Of a DNA stretch of 64,000 nt, positions 12,325 through 25,100 are shown in pieces. Origin of the DNA: Eudromia elegans (lineage: Eukaryota > Chordata > Aves > Tinamiformes > Tinamidae); the NCBI GenBank assembly GCA_003342815.1, contig PTEX01000055.1:1-64000 (forward strand). Direction: 5' to 3'. The position numbers and the translations under genes are program-made. Below the pieces are notes generated by a model, which worked only from the letters and a program-made list of their open reading frames with translations, searched no databases and was not told where the DNA came from. How positions within the stretch are numbered: position 1 is the first letter of the stretch; each line of letters starts with the position of its first letter.

Positions 12325-14535
12325 GAGGAATTTCTTTGAAGAATGCTTTCCTAACCAAATTGCCTATTTTTGAACATTTATGAAGTAACTTCTGATATTT
12401 AACTGAAGGCAGAAGTTTTTGTGACATTCAAATGTAGAAAGCATCTTTTGCAAGCCCTTTGGAGCATGAAGTATATTAACAATTAATTAATAACAGGGTT
12501 GAGCTGACAAGGCAAAAGCGGTTATTCTCCAATATGAAGTGCAGCTTTGCCTCTATCATAGCTTGCAGTAAACTGAAGAACTCTTGTGGACTGATAAAAA
12601 TAAGATTGCAGAACAAAATTGTGATTAAGAGAAGCAGAGAATTTGATTTCCAAATCAGTAATCATCTCCTGAAGGTTCAAAAGAATGACACAAGAAATGA
12701 GATTTTGCCTAGATATGTTTATAACAGATATACATGAGCTGAAAAAAAATTGCATTCAATTTTTAAATAGCCCCTTCTGATTCAGTCTACATAGAATAAT
12801 TACAATATACATTTTTATGTCAAACTATATTTAACCATTAAAAATGCTAGTAAACTATAATTCTAGATAGCCAGTGTTCCAGCTATAAGAAATTTATGAC
12901 CCTGCCTGGGGTTGAGATTTCACAGATCACTTCCTGCAGTAGTTCAGGCCCAAACTTTTATATCACAGTTCTTCAGAACTTTGTAGGTACTTTAGCATGT
13001 ACCTGGTGAAAGTTTAGTATTATCCGCAAATAAAAAGGTGCCACATGGTTAAAATAAAACAAAAGCCTCCAAAGCTTCCTTGCCTGCCTTGACCTCTGAA
13101 GCCCTGCATGTTTTGTTTATGCAACAGTCCCCACTGATCTGGCAAAAGGGCTGAGACCCAGTGTCCCTCTATTATAATTGTACCTAAATCCACTAAGATT
13201 GTTCCTTTTCCTAAAGGAGATGTTATTTTAATAGATGAGGAAAAAAAATGGCATTAAAACCCTCAGACAAATTGTCAATAAAAGCTAAGTATATACGATT
13301 CCTCTTACTATTGGAATGGATGGCTGCTCAGTCTTTGTACACAAGTAGAATCATTAATTGCAAAATAAACAACTCAAGTACATGAGCCTTTAGCTGCTTT
13401 CAGATTTTCAGCTCTCTCTGCCAAATGGCAGCATACATGCTTTTCATGTTCTGAAGTGAAATCAAAAGGGAATAGTCTGGCTGCGTTTCTGTCACTGGTG
13501 AGCCTACTATTAAGGTTATAGATGAAAAACAATTTTAGCAGTTATGTAAAAAGAGTTGATCAAGCTGGAAGGAGGAAACAAATTTAAAGGTGATCATGAG
13601 TGCTTCTTTGCAAGACAGTATTTATATCTCAAACTGCTAGAAAAAAATTCTTTGGAAAAATCATTTCACAATTAGGTTTTAAAACAGTAAACGAGGGCAT
13701 GATTAAGAAGGGCAGCCTATTCTAACTAACCAGAGCTGAACAGTGGCACATTCTGTTCCCTCTATAATAGGATGACATTCTTTAACAACAAAAAGAGGCA
13801 CTGTCCTACTACATTGGTTTAATTAACTGAACTCGTAATACAATGAGATTGAAACATTTGTGTATTTTAACATAGAAAAAAACCCACATTAAATTTATTA
13901 GTAATTCACAGGGTTTTATGTTTTACTGAGTTCAGCTATACATTTTTTAAAAGTCTTTTACAGTAAAACTGTCATATAATTCCAAAGCACAAAGTAGCCT
14001 TGATAAAATTAATAAAGGGCTACGTTTATGTGCCCAAGTATAAAGAGATGGATCAGCAACCAATAAATTGAAATATAAGCCAGAAAAAAAAGCAACAGCT
14101 TAGTTCTGGGTCTGCATGGCACCACTAATACGGAATACATTTTGTTGTTTTTAATGATAAAATATTCCTGGAGGTTAATACAAGGTACTGGCACACTCCA
14201 TTGCCCACTTCTACATTTTATAGCATGGTTAGAACAGAAAAGCAATACAAACTAGAGCCTGTAAAGCTGTGACGTTTTTCCAGTCACATGAAACGTACTC
14301 ATTTCCAACAAACTAAAGTTTCCTTATGTCGCCAACTAACTTTTTCAGCAAATAAACATCACTAACATATTTAATTAATGCTTGTAAGAATGAAATTTAG
14401 GCAGCCATTCTTGCAGTCGGACTTGGTAGCTGCTTTCACTGGGACTGCAATTTGTGTTACAGCTCATAAAGCTGGTGTCATGCAGCTGCAGCCAAACATA
14501 TCCATCTTTCCTTGCCAACTTGACGAGGTACTTAC

Positions 14536-14601
14536 ACACTTCCCGTGGTGGAGCTGCTGTCCGTGAGCAAGGAGCCGTTGGTCCTTTCCATCTGGGCCAG
14601 T
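14536..14601 (-). CDS. UTRN: Utrophin exon E73
   Basis: This exon is 66 bp, equal to dystrophin exon 73. It reads LAQMERTNGSLLTDSSSTTG then S, with leading A completing Arg and trailing GT starting Val with G of E74. It continues the helix LAQMERTN of the syntrophin-binding region and ends in a Ser/Thr-rich linker. The acceptor is TGTCTTTCAG and the donor is AGTGT|GTAAGT. It has the same splice phase at both ends and is skippable in frame. Confidence 0.96.
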
Positions 14602-17344
14602 CTGAAAGACAGGGGAAAAACAGGATTTTCAGATACTACCCTGCACAATTTAAATATGTATCCGTGAAGATTAGTGCTTCTTAGAAATCACTCAGATATG
14701 GCAATGCTGCCTAATCAGGCTAGAAAAAAACTGCTAGACTTTTAACAAGAACTTATAATATGGAGGGTTTTTATGAGAAACTTGTGCTATGATTAACTAA
14801 TTCTACTTGCCAAGCAACAGGGAACAAGTAGATTTTCTATATCTAGTATAATTATCATTAGCACCACCACAACTCTCATGGCAAAATTAGTTAAAGAGAT
14901 GTTTTCACAGATGGTTTTCTTGTTTGGATTTTATAAAGCTGGGCTAACAAAAGAGGATAAATACTTTTTAAATATAGCACACACAACATCTGAAATTACG
15001 CTTGGCAAATAACATCACACTGTGGACATACATGTCCTGGAAAATCACCCTGAAACAGTGTAATTACAGTAATTCCCTGAAGAGAAATTCCCTAGGAACA
15101 CTCAATGCTGTCCAAATATTAGACTAGTCTGAATAGAGATCATGCATTTCCTGTATTTATTACCTTACTAATAAGGCATGTTAATTTCACATGTATTTGT
15201 GCAAGTGCACTGAACATTATTAAAGACACATGCAAACCTGTTTGTAAGCAGTGGGTAACTCTCTAAAAAAGAGACCTCTCTGGTGTATTGTTTTTTCACA
15301 GAGCAGGCTTTCCCATGGGTACATTTGTTAGTGCTTCTCCAACATGAAGGAGGACTAGAGGGACAACACAAGATGTCAACGTCCTCCTCGTGCCACCTCT
15401 GGCACGAGGCCAGCACCGCTCTGTGCTGATATTCCCCCATGTTCAAAAGAGAAGCTTCCAAAAGATGGGAAGGTTTTCAGATCACCTCTGGAATCAGCTC
15501 TGGGGTCCAGATGACCCCAAGGAAGATCTAGTTAATGCTGGACAATATAAGGTAGTTATATCACAATGCTGGTCACATTTATAGTGGTTCCTAGCTCACT
15601 ACCCAGGTCCCTGACTATATTTAAAAAAAAGAAAAATTCAAAATTAATCTCCATGGAGACTCTGCTGTAAAGTCTCCTTTTCAGAAAGGAACTGAGACAC
15701 AGAAATTTGGGTAATTGCCCCAAATCTCTTAGTGAGCAAGTAACAGATATGCCATCTCTCAAACGTGCTCTATCAACAACAGCATCTTTCCAGGCTCCAG
15801 CACATACTGAAGATTCGCTTGGAATAGCGAATCCAGCTGGATCCAACCAGAATGCACACAATAAAAAACCAAGATGACAGATACTGGATGATTTAAGCTG
15901 TATTACCAGAGGGGATAAGAACAAGATTTTGACTGATTTCAGATAGCTAGCTTACACAGTAATCAGTATTTTTAAGGGATTTTTTTTGCTTTCTAACCAA
16001 CTTCTGCACACAGTATGTAGCTCTACAGATTTGGATTTGTATTCTGGAAGAAACCTGTGTGAGCAATGCATGGCCCACTTTCAGCAAGTCCAACTGTGAG
16101 CAGAATAGGTAAGAGCTGAAGGTGAAGGGAAGAAAAGCAAGTATTGCACCAGGAGCTCTTATTAACCCCTAAAGAGAGTCGAGAGCTGGAACTTTACCTT
16201 GACACAGTAAACTGTGGCATTGGATGTCACAGGCTCAAAAAAAAAAAGGGTAGGACAAAAAAAAAAAAAAAAACAGACTGCTTTCCAGTGATGTCTATTT
16301 TTCTTGATTCTGCCTGATTTACAGTCCAGGTTGTAATTGATTACAACATGGCCTAAGTTTTGTATTCAAAAACTGTACTAGTGACATCAGATTTTTATGA
16401 ATAGCATGTTCCAAACAACAGAAAAACAGTACAAGCTTGCCTTCAACAAATTACTAAAAAGAATTAGAAAATCCATTGTGGAATAAAACAAGGTCGTTGA
16501 CACTGAGAATAGGCACTGACAATTGGCATGAGTTTATGTTCATTTTTGCCTTGCTGCAAATAGCATGTGTTGGGTAAGCTGGGTTTCTAACAAATGGTTT
16601 CAGAATTTGCTTTATGGTGCCCAAGAATGCAGTTGTGAACAGTTAGGATTAATAAACACAACTTGTAGAGGGAGTTTACAGCAGTAAGCTCATCCAAAGC
16701 AAAAACAAGCCAGTTCCCATGGTAATAAGAACCAGTTTCTCAGTTAAAAATAGTAATTCATAAAGGAGTTACTTAAGAGGGCACCTCTGGTTGGTGTTAA
16801 CCATCGCCAGGTTCTGAGTGGACAGAAAGAGTTCAATAAAACATTGAGGTATTGAGATGGTCTTGGCACTACAGACATTTTATGCTAAAAGGAAGGTTTG
16901 GGGTGACCTCATGAAAGGCAGAACATTTGCAGTTGTTATATCCTTTGCTAAATATCAATGACAGTGGATAACAATTTTAGAAACTAAAACAAAAACCTGG
17001 GTCTAAAATCCTACTGGGAAAAGTTATATATCCAGCAAGTTGCATGTCTTTCCAAAGGTTAAAAACAAGGAAGCTAAAGGAAAATGGTACTTTTTAGAAA
17101 TAACACACAGTAATTCTGCAACAGTTTCCATTCTGCAGGACAGATGACAGATTTAATGCACCTATTTAAAAGTTTAATATGCTGTATTCATAAGAAGCTG
17201 ATTTACAAACAGTTGACTTGCTTCTGAGTATAAAGATATTTTTTTTTTAATAAATAATGTCCAGCCAGTAGAGTATATTAAAAATCAGCAGGAACCTATC
17301 ACAACATGTGGTGTAGCATAAGAAGCAGTTTGTGCATTTCTTAC
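14602..17344 (-). other. Intron between E72 and E73 (2.7 kb)
   Basis: It holds two adjacent A runs (16237-16247 and 16257-16273). I see no gene or mobile-element body attached to them. Confidence 0.85.
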
Positions 17345-17410
17345 CTTGTAGCATACTGCTCTATCCTGGTGTGTGTGTCATCATGAAATAGCTGCGGAGA
17401 CTGGGAAGGA
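17345..17410 (-). CDS. UTRN: Utrophin exon E72
   Basis: This exon is 66 bp, equal to dystrophin exon 72. It reads [20 protein letters not shown] then T, with leading T completing Asp and trailing AG starting Arg with A of E73. It opens the alpha-helical syntrophin-binding region of the C-terminus. Human utrophin has [10 protein letters not shown] where this has [10 protein letters not shown]. The start at 17410 was chosen because it gives the family's 66 bp and keeps DPSQSPQLF; an AG ten bases further in (exon start 17400) would break the frame. The donor is ACAAG|GTAAGA. Both ends are in the same phase, so the exon is skippable in frame. Confidence 0.96.
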
Positions 17411-17662
17411 CTGGTTAAAACAGAACAAAACAAAAATCAGTAGTGTCTAGAACAATCCAAAAATATCACAGTTGTTTAAAACGTAAGTTACACTGCTGAC
17501 AAATAAACAAATTAAACTAACAATATTGTTGGGAGGGGTTGTTCCTTTGGGCTTTTTGGTATACCACAGCACCATAGCTTATACATGTCAGATTAGCAGC
17601 TCTCTCAGCTTAAAGAAAACAACTGGCATTGCAAGCTTTCCAGAGAGGTTTTGCATACTCAC
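17411..17662 (-). other. Intron between E71 and E72 (252 bp)
   Basis: The shortest intron in the window, bounded by a GTGAGT donor and a TTTTAACCAG acceptor. It contains no other feature. Confidence 0.95.
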
Positions 17663-17701
17663 TCATATTGCTCTGGCCACATGCTGATGAGAGTGATAGG
17701 A
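17663..17701 (-). CDS. UTRN: Utrophin exon E71: 39-bp small exon
   Basis: Only 39 bp, equal to dystrophin exon 71. It reads PITLISMWPEQY, with leading T completing Thr from E70 and trailing GA starting Asp with T of E72. The acceptor is TTCTTCTTTGCAG, with a good pyrimidine tract, and the donor is TATGA|GTGAGT. Its length is a multiple of three and both ends fall after the second codon base, so skipping it would keep the frame. In dystrophin, exon 71 is a known alternatively spliced cassette. Confidence 0.96.
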   Translation of the reverse strand, partial: SYHSHQHVARAI

Positions 17702-19047
17702 CTGCAAAGAAGAAGAAGAGAAAGCTGAGAAAACACACACATTATTTTAAACAGCAACTCACATCATTTGTACTAGCAATTGATACAGCAAGAGGTAGCG
17801 ACAGATACAATGGACATGACTTATGTGCCTTAGTCTGTTAAATAAAAATAAAATTGTCAAAAATAGCAGGAAGTGTTATTGACTGAATTCTGATTTTTAA
17901 ATCATGATTAGTTTGCTTAAATTCCACTCAAGTGTTTGTTTTTAGAAAAAGGAAAAAAAAAATATATTTTGGTCACCTGTAGAAGACAGAGCCAATATCG
18001 TTTTTTCTCAGCAGGATGCTGGCAGTTTATTTGTGTATTTCCCACATGCCTGGACCAGGAGACTTTTTCCCCCAACCCGCATTTACAGTTTTGACATTCC
18101 AGTTCTGGCGTTATTGACAACTTGTCATTTCATCAAAGCACCTTTGAGTTCTTTTGTTCTTGACATTTTTTTGATTGTTTGTTTATAAATACAGACCAAT
18201 TTAAGATTGTTCTGGCAGCATTTTAAAATTTGCATGTGTGCTCCAACTCAAATCTTTGCTTCTAACTCAGGACACAAGTCTTGTTCCTTTGCCCTACTTC
18301 TTAAGCCAAGAATAAGCAGGATTTGTTTAATATAAAATGTACAGTCTTCTGGCCAGGAAATCAGAGCACAGGCAATGGCAGAGGTGTACCATATAGGAGG
18401 TTTTATATTTGATGTTGCTGCTAACTTTAAGTGGCACATTATTTAGACTGCACTGCAGCAACACTGACTCCAGGTTGTCAAGGAGAGTCTGTCAACTGAA
18501 CTACTTCTATTGCCCTGTCACCATATCTTAATTTGATTCTTTTAAGAGTGTCCTTTGCTGACAGCTGACAAGAAAGTAAATAAATAGAGCAAGTATTTCT
18601 GCCGGCCATAAATAGTGTGCAGACACTCACAGGGCTCTCTTATCAAGCCCCCCAGATTTCTGAAGTTTGCAGGAGTCTAATTATCTTGGAGATGTCCACT
18701 CCAATGCATTCGAAATAGGGCAGCTGATTCCAAAGTCATTAAAGAGAGGAAGACAGGTACTTGGAGACCAAATAAGCAACGTGGATCCAAAAACCTGGTT
18801 TCCTCAATGTTATAAAAAGGTTCTTTGTAAAACAGCTGTTAACTATACCTTCAACATTTTCACCTGCTCATATTCATAGCTTATCAAAATCAAAACATAA
18901 AGTATGCTACTTTCAGAAAACAAGCAAGATCATCCAAAATTCATGGAAAATAATCCAGCACTAGGCTCTATAACTGCTTTTGATTGTTTCTTGGGTAAAG
19001 AAAAATGCCAGTGGCCCCAGCAGGGATTATATTAAAGTCCAGCTTAC
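17702..19047 (-). other. Intron between E70 and E71 (1.3 kb)
   Basis: A GT-AG intron with no repeat family or other coding sequence that I can recognise. Confidence 0.85.
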
Positions 19048-19184
19048 GTTTCCAGGTTGTCACCCTCCAGAACCGTTTGCACAGGTAAGTAGCCAAGTCG
19101 GGGATGCTTTGCAAAATATTTCTTTGACCGGAACTTGTTCTTCAGCACCTTAGTGAAGTCCCGCACATCTTCCCCAGATGTTGT
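19048..19184 (-). CDS. UTRN: Utrophin exon E70: conserved post-ZZ segment
   Basis: This exon is 137 bp, equal to dystrophin exon 70. It reads [20 protein letters not shown], then [20 protein letters not shown], then GDNLE, with final AC completing Thr with T of E71. The block immediately follows the ZZ finger in all dystrophin-family proteins. [13 protein letters not shown] with NLE at the end is the utrophin version. The acceptor is CTCTTTAAG and the donor is GAAAC|GTAAGC. Confidence 0.97.
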
Positions 19185-22100
19185 CTTAAAGAGCAAAAAG
19201 AAATCAAGTTGAACATTGCTAGCTAGCACCGAGATAATAATGCTGCTGCTGTCCTGCAAGAGGATACAAAACAAAACTTCAAAATGCTAGGGATTTTACA
19301 GCTTCTTTTCTAGTGTACTGAAACATGCTAAATCAGTAACAGTAACGCACCTACAAATTCTCTTTTATTGGTAAAAATGACAAGGCTCTAAATTCCTAGC
19401 TACAATACACTAGCTTCCTCCAATTTATTAATTGATAAAAACTGAAACAAGCTCAAGTCTTAAAAGTAAAAATTTATAACTGGTCTTACAAAAGGTAAAA
19501 ATCGTTTTTTTGAGGAAAGAAGACAGACAGCCAACAACAGCGGCTTTGTTGCAAAAAATGCAGCCCACAGCCCTCTCTGTTCACGGAGTGCCATGGATTA
19601 CTCCATGCCTCCCTTTATATAACTAAGCAGTGGACAGGGAACACGAGACAGAACCAGTCTGGGCTAAGGCAGTCTCTCCTGCGATGGCCACATTTTTCCA
19701 CGAGCACTTTCTCAAGTCACCAGAGCTCTTCTTGCAGGTTCTTGCTACTATCCAAACTGTTCCAGAGCCCAAAGATGAAATTACAGCCATCGTACGGGCC
19801 CTGTTCAAAGGCACAATCAGAAGCAACCCCGACACGAACAACGTGCGCCAAAGCAACAAACTCCCTGCCTGACCCCGCAGCCTCCTTCTTCCCGCAGGAG
19901 GAGGCTGGAGGGGAAGTGGCCCAAGACTCTGCCCGTGCAAGTCTGCAGGCTGGAGGCAGCAAGGCACCCTCGAGTGGCTGACGAGTGGCCCATACCCATG
20001 GGTCTTCCCCAAGGGCAGCAATGCTCAGCCCTGTCCCTCACCCCCAGAGCTTGCCTTCTGAGTGCAGTTAAAAGAGATGCAGCTGCTCCTAGAAATTGAT
20101 TTAATTGGAATTAATCACACTAGGAATGACAGCATGCTTTGGTAATGCCACCCCATTAACTTCTGCTACAAAAGCAAGAACACAAGCAAAAAAATGCAGG
20201 CTTAAGACAGCAGGTGAGAACGGCTGTAATAGAGGGACCTGCAGGCAGAAACAGGCGCATACAGTACGCTTTTCAAGTACATATGCTTGCAGAACGCATT
20301 GTGCACTTAAAGAGCATGGTGCCCATCACATACAGGGGTTACTGCTAAACGCTTCTTTTCTTGCAAGGACGGTGTAGGCAAAGTGGCTACTCCCCTCACA
20401 CCGAGGGGATGGCGTGAGCTGAAGGCTGCAACAGCTTCTACACATCTACATGGGAGCGCAGCGGCAACAGAGCCCCCCAAACCCTTTAGGAGGTTGCACA
20501 TTGCCTTTCCACACACTCTTGGAGGGAAAACATGTTACCATGATATAATGCCACAGCTTAAGGATGTCCACAGGAGAAAAACACAGTTAAAGGCTGCTCA
20601 GTTTAATTATTTTTCTCTATTATAGTGTGAAAAGAGCCAGAAAAAAACAGGCAAACTATTCTCTCACTTTATTCTCCACTGTCTAAACAAAAATATTCCC
20701 CTATTTGCCTCTGTATTTTAATATTTGTATAGTGTATGTCATTTACATTATACATTTACAGCCATTTACAAGCGCTGACTGAACTAACTGTAAAAAATAG
20801 TAGGTTATCAAACTGACATTGGCAAGAGTTTTTAAAGTCTAGTTTTATTATGTAAAAACTGAGCAAATTTGGGATGGAGAGAGGTATAGGAATTCCCAAA
20901 TTTTAACACGAGTAAATGGGGAAAGACTCACAAAATTATTGCCAAAAGAGCATCTGTTACCCTCACTTATGCACCTAAACAAAGAACGTGAAGCGCAAAG
21001 AGCTGTGAACTTTCATGCAACAGTAACTCTAGCAGATGGAAGGCTGTGCCAAGGCCACTGAACGCAAGTTTTCATATCTATGTATTACAGAAGTACATGT
21101 CGATCGAGCTGCCAAACTTCTGCTCTCGGGCACTTTTTATTGGGTTTGACAGCCTGACCCAGCTCCTTGGAAAGACTAATTTGACTACGTACTGAATGAG
21201 GCCTGTACATACTAGCCAGTGAAATCTGAGCAGATTTGGAGGAACTATTTAAATTTAAATATGACTAAGTCACAATATATGAAAGTGTATTTCTTAGGCT
21301 CTTTGTATATAGCTACATGGCACAGGGCAAACAAAAATCATGTCAGAAGAGATGTACATTAACAATGAACTTCTGAAGAATAGCCAGGGGCTCCTGTACA
21401 ACCTACCTACAAAATGAAAAACAGCAGCTGGCTTGTATACTTCTTTACATCTTTACATGACACGTTGGCTATTCCCACAGAAGTCAACCACACACAGATC
21501 ACAATATTTGCAAAACTATTTGAAAAGCAAGCAAACAAGCAAAAAGAAAACCTTTTCCTTGAATAAAGATTTCATCCATACAAGCATATTTTCAATCTTA
21601 ATTTAAAATCTCTGTTCCTAGAACCTGACAAAGTTCAGGAAAGAATGACTAAGATCCATAGCTGGCACACACAAAAATCTGTAAATAGGTAAACACACCT
21701 CTGTAGCTGAAAGTCACAAAAAGAAAATATGGAGCAACAGACAGCTGGCATTAGAACTCTCCAAAATACACCCAGGAATATATGGAATCACAAGTCACAA
21801 ACTAAAAAGAAGTAAAATCCCTCATAACTAAATATAGATTGAAGAAACAACTGGACTTATACGGAAAGTAGTGGGGAAAAAAAGAAGATGGCGAGGAACA
21901 CTTTCTATATGTAAGTTTTAGAAAGTAGTTAGTTGTGATATATTTTTATCAGAACCAGGAAAACTTTCATTGGGAAAAAGTACTTCCAAGAAGTAACAAT
22001 CCTGTCAAGAGAGTTCTAAGACATATATATGTGCACAAAGATAGATCAAATAACATACAGAAGAATATAGTAAAGAAGAATGTGTGTGCTTGTGTATATA

Positions 22101-25100
22101 TACACACACATAGGTATAGACACACATACACAATTCTTTTTGGAAAGAAACAAGGTAAGAAGAATCAATAGAAACAATAGAAACTGAAGAAGTAGTATTA
22201 TCTTTTGTAATAATAATTTTCTGTGATTGCTTTCAGATCTCAGCATTTCACAGAAAGAATCTTTACTCGTGGTGAGAAACTACTACACTGTGTGTGCCCA
22301 CGTGAGTTCAGTCCACTCGGTGTATTCCAGTATACTGCAATCACGCTCTATTTCAGGTGTAACTACCTTGCCTCATTATCTAGCAAACTAAGCAGCAAAA
22401 TGAGCCAGCTATCTGAGCAACTGTTGCAAAAAGACCTAGCAGATGGGAACGAAACACAGTTGGTCTTTGCTTTGTTGGTGAGACTATGCCAAGGAGACAA
22501 CCTGACTTCTCAGGGCAAAGAGCAATCACCACAGCAAACACCACGGCTGGAAATAGCATTTTGCATGTGAAACTGCCTGATTCACTCATTCTCACTGTTA
22601 TCTCTCTCCTTTTCCACAGAAGGGTCTAGTTTGGGCAACAATGAAGGGCCTTGAAGTGCCTTGCAGAGCTTGTCAGGATGGAGCCACCAACTCCCATGTC
22701 AGTTTGTGGCTTATAAAACACTACAGCTGCTTGTGCTCAGGAATGCAGTGATCCCCTCTGCACGTCGGCAGCAACTGGGTTTTCAGATGACATCCCTGGA
22801 GTCTTAACAGGCACCGCTGCATGAGCCTTGGCAGGTCTGGAACAAATTTTCACTTTAGGGTAGACCTAAAACCTGGCTAATAATTTCTGACATCTTGCCT
22901 ATCGTGTTTTTAAGCTTCTTTAAGTAAATAAGATTTTGTTTTCTTTTCTTGCAAGGTAAGTTATCGTTAAGAATTATAAAAAAAAGAGAGGGGAAATTAA
23001 AAAAGCAATCTTCAGAGAAATATATATCTTAGATGTTACCACATGAAATCCCTGATAACACTCAAAGCTGTATATTCCTGCACAGTTTCCAGTAGCTGAG
23101 CTCGCAATTTGCAAACTAGGGGAAGCAGCTCCTAGCAGGAGCGAGAGATCTCATAAGCCGAAATATGGAGGTAATAGATTTTTGCTGTATTCAAGCTATG
23201 CCAAACAATATCTTACCTTAACATCTAGCAATGCACAGAATCCCCTACACAGAAAATGTTTTTTAAAATACTTTTTTTTTTCTCTGAAGACAAAGTGGCA
23301 AGTTTTTGCTGGCATCAATCTGTACAGTCGACAAAATCCCGTTCACAGAATTAGGGATTGTGGCAGTTGAGGGCGATGGGGGAGAGCTACAAAAATGCAG
23401 TTGTTGGTCTTTTTATTGAGGTCATAACCCTGACAGATATAAGACTTGCAATGAGAAAAGTTTCAGAACTGCTGATTTGGTATCTTTACCCTACTTCAGA
23501 AAAGCTGCTTTCAGGGTTTTACAGTGGGATATAGGAACTGCAAAGTAGAACAGTTTGGATAAAGAGGACTGATGCAGTAATTACTTCTACCTGAAATTTA
23601 AAGGACCCATTGATACAGAAAGCCACATGGGTGTAATGCCCATGCTATTGTTGAGAGAATTCCCACTCCAAAAGAAAAAAAAAAAAAAGAAAAAAGCAAA
23701 AATATGTACGTACTCATCTACAAGCATAACTGAACTAGATGCTAGACTTCGACTGTTGGAAAACCTTGCAAAATTGTTACATATCTCTCTAAAATTCTGC
23801 ATTAGAAACCATTCTTTTAGAAAAAGACTGTATTTAGATAAGAGAAAATAACAACAGCAGCTTTGCTTTGCTATTACTTGGAGTCAATGTCCAAATCCTT
23901 ATTCTATCCACTCCTAAATCCTGCATGAAAGAAAAAAAAAATCAGGGAACTATTACAAATTGTTTTATTTTCAGCTTCAAGGAAACAGTTGCAAGCTAGG
24001 TGAATTATGTCATAGGCAGTAAGCATTCATTTTTCTAAATATTGGCAGTACTCTTGATATTTATGCGTTAGTATATATTAAATAGTAAGAGTTACCTTAA
24101 GCTAATTGTACCCTGCTTTGCAGCATAGGAAACAAAAGTATCATTTTTGTACCAGCAACCTTTGAATTAGGCTGAAAAGGTTCTAAGAAGTGCTGAACCT
24201 CAGTTGGATACACATACCTATTTGGGCTGTGTATATCATAATATAGTGGATCCTATAGCATAATTCCCTGATGTTTACTGCCTATATGAATTATGCAAGG
24301 CAAACAGCCATACCTTAGCTCTGTTCATGCAGTATAATACTACTACTGTTTCAAGTTCTCAAGTCTATGAAAAGACTCCTACCCAAGTCATTGGCACTAA
24401 GAAGAATCAGGATGGAGAAAGGTGATCACACACGTTACTAATTCTTCCTGTGGCCCCTCTTTGAGACACAAGTGGTGTCTGATTTGTGCAGAAACAGAGC
24501 TAGTTAAGCGTACTTACAGAAAGGCCTAAGAGGAATTCCACCTCAAGATTCAGCTTCCAGATTAATGGTTGTCAATGCTGGACACCTGATTTTATGCATT
24601 TCTTGTATCTTGTATCATATGCCATCCCTTTTACTCTGCTCTACTTGAAACTCTCACGATTTATTACCTCTCACCTCTTATCTACTTCCTGCCCTTCATT
24701 CCCTCTAATCAAGAATGTCATCTCATTCCCACTATAATTATCCTATATTGGATTTTTTCAATCTTCCTACATGTCACAGAAAGGACTTCACCAACTTCTA
24801 ACCTAGGTTACCTTATTTTGTCCTTACTATTCCTTGAGAACTCTCTATGCTCTATGTGGTGGGAACAGAATCTTGAACATAATACAAGATGACTCTGCTC
24901 CCAAGGACAGTGAGGATCAGTCATTTCTACAATATCTTTTCTTGTTTTTATATATTACAGTCATTACTTACGTGCGTCCCACCTGTTATGTGTGTCCCCA
25001 CACATAACATGAACAAGTTTAAGAATCAAAAGTTTGGCTGAAGCAACAGATATCAAATCTGTTTCTTCAGCCAAAACTCAAAGTCGTCAGGAAGAAATAT

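Larger units (their letters stand above)
7253..14535 (-). other. Intron between E73 and E74 (7.3 kb)
   Basis: AT-rich intron with no supported gene. It contains an A run of 19 (12306-12324) and an imperfect 19-bp tandem duplication (11754-11791). No mobile element is recognisable. Confidence 0.85.

Noticed and set aside
17345-17400. Shorter E72 starting at 17400
   Set aside because: It would give 56 bp, break the frame with E71, and lose the conserved DPSQ; the 66-bp form fits the family.
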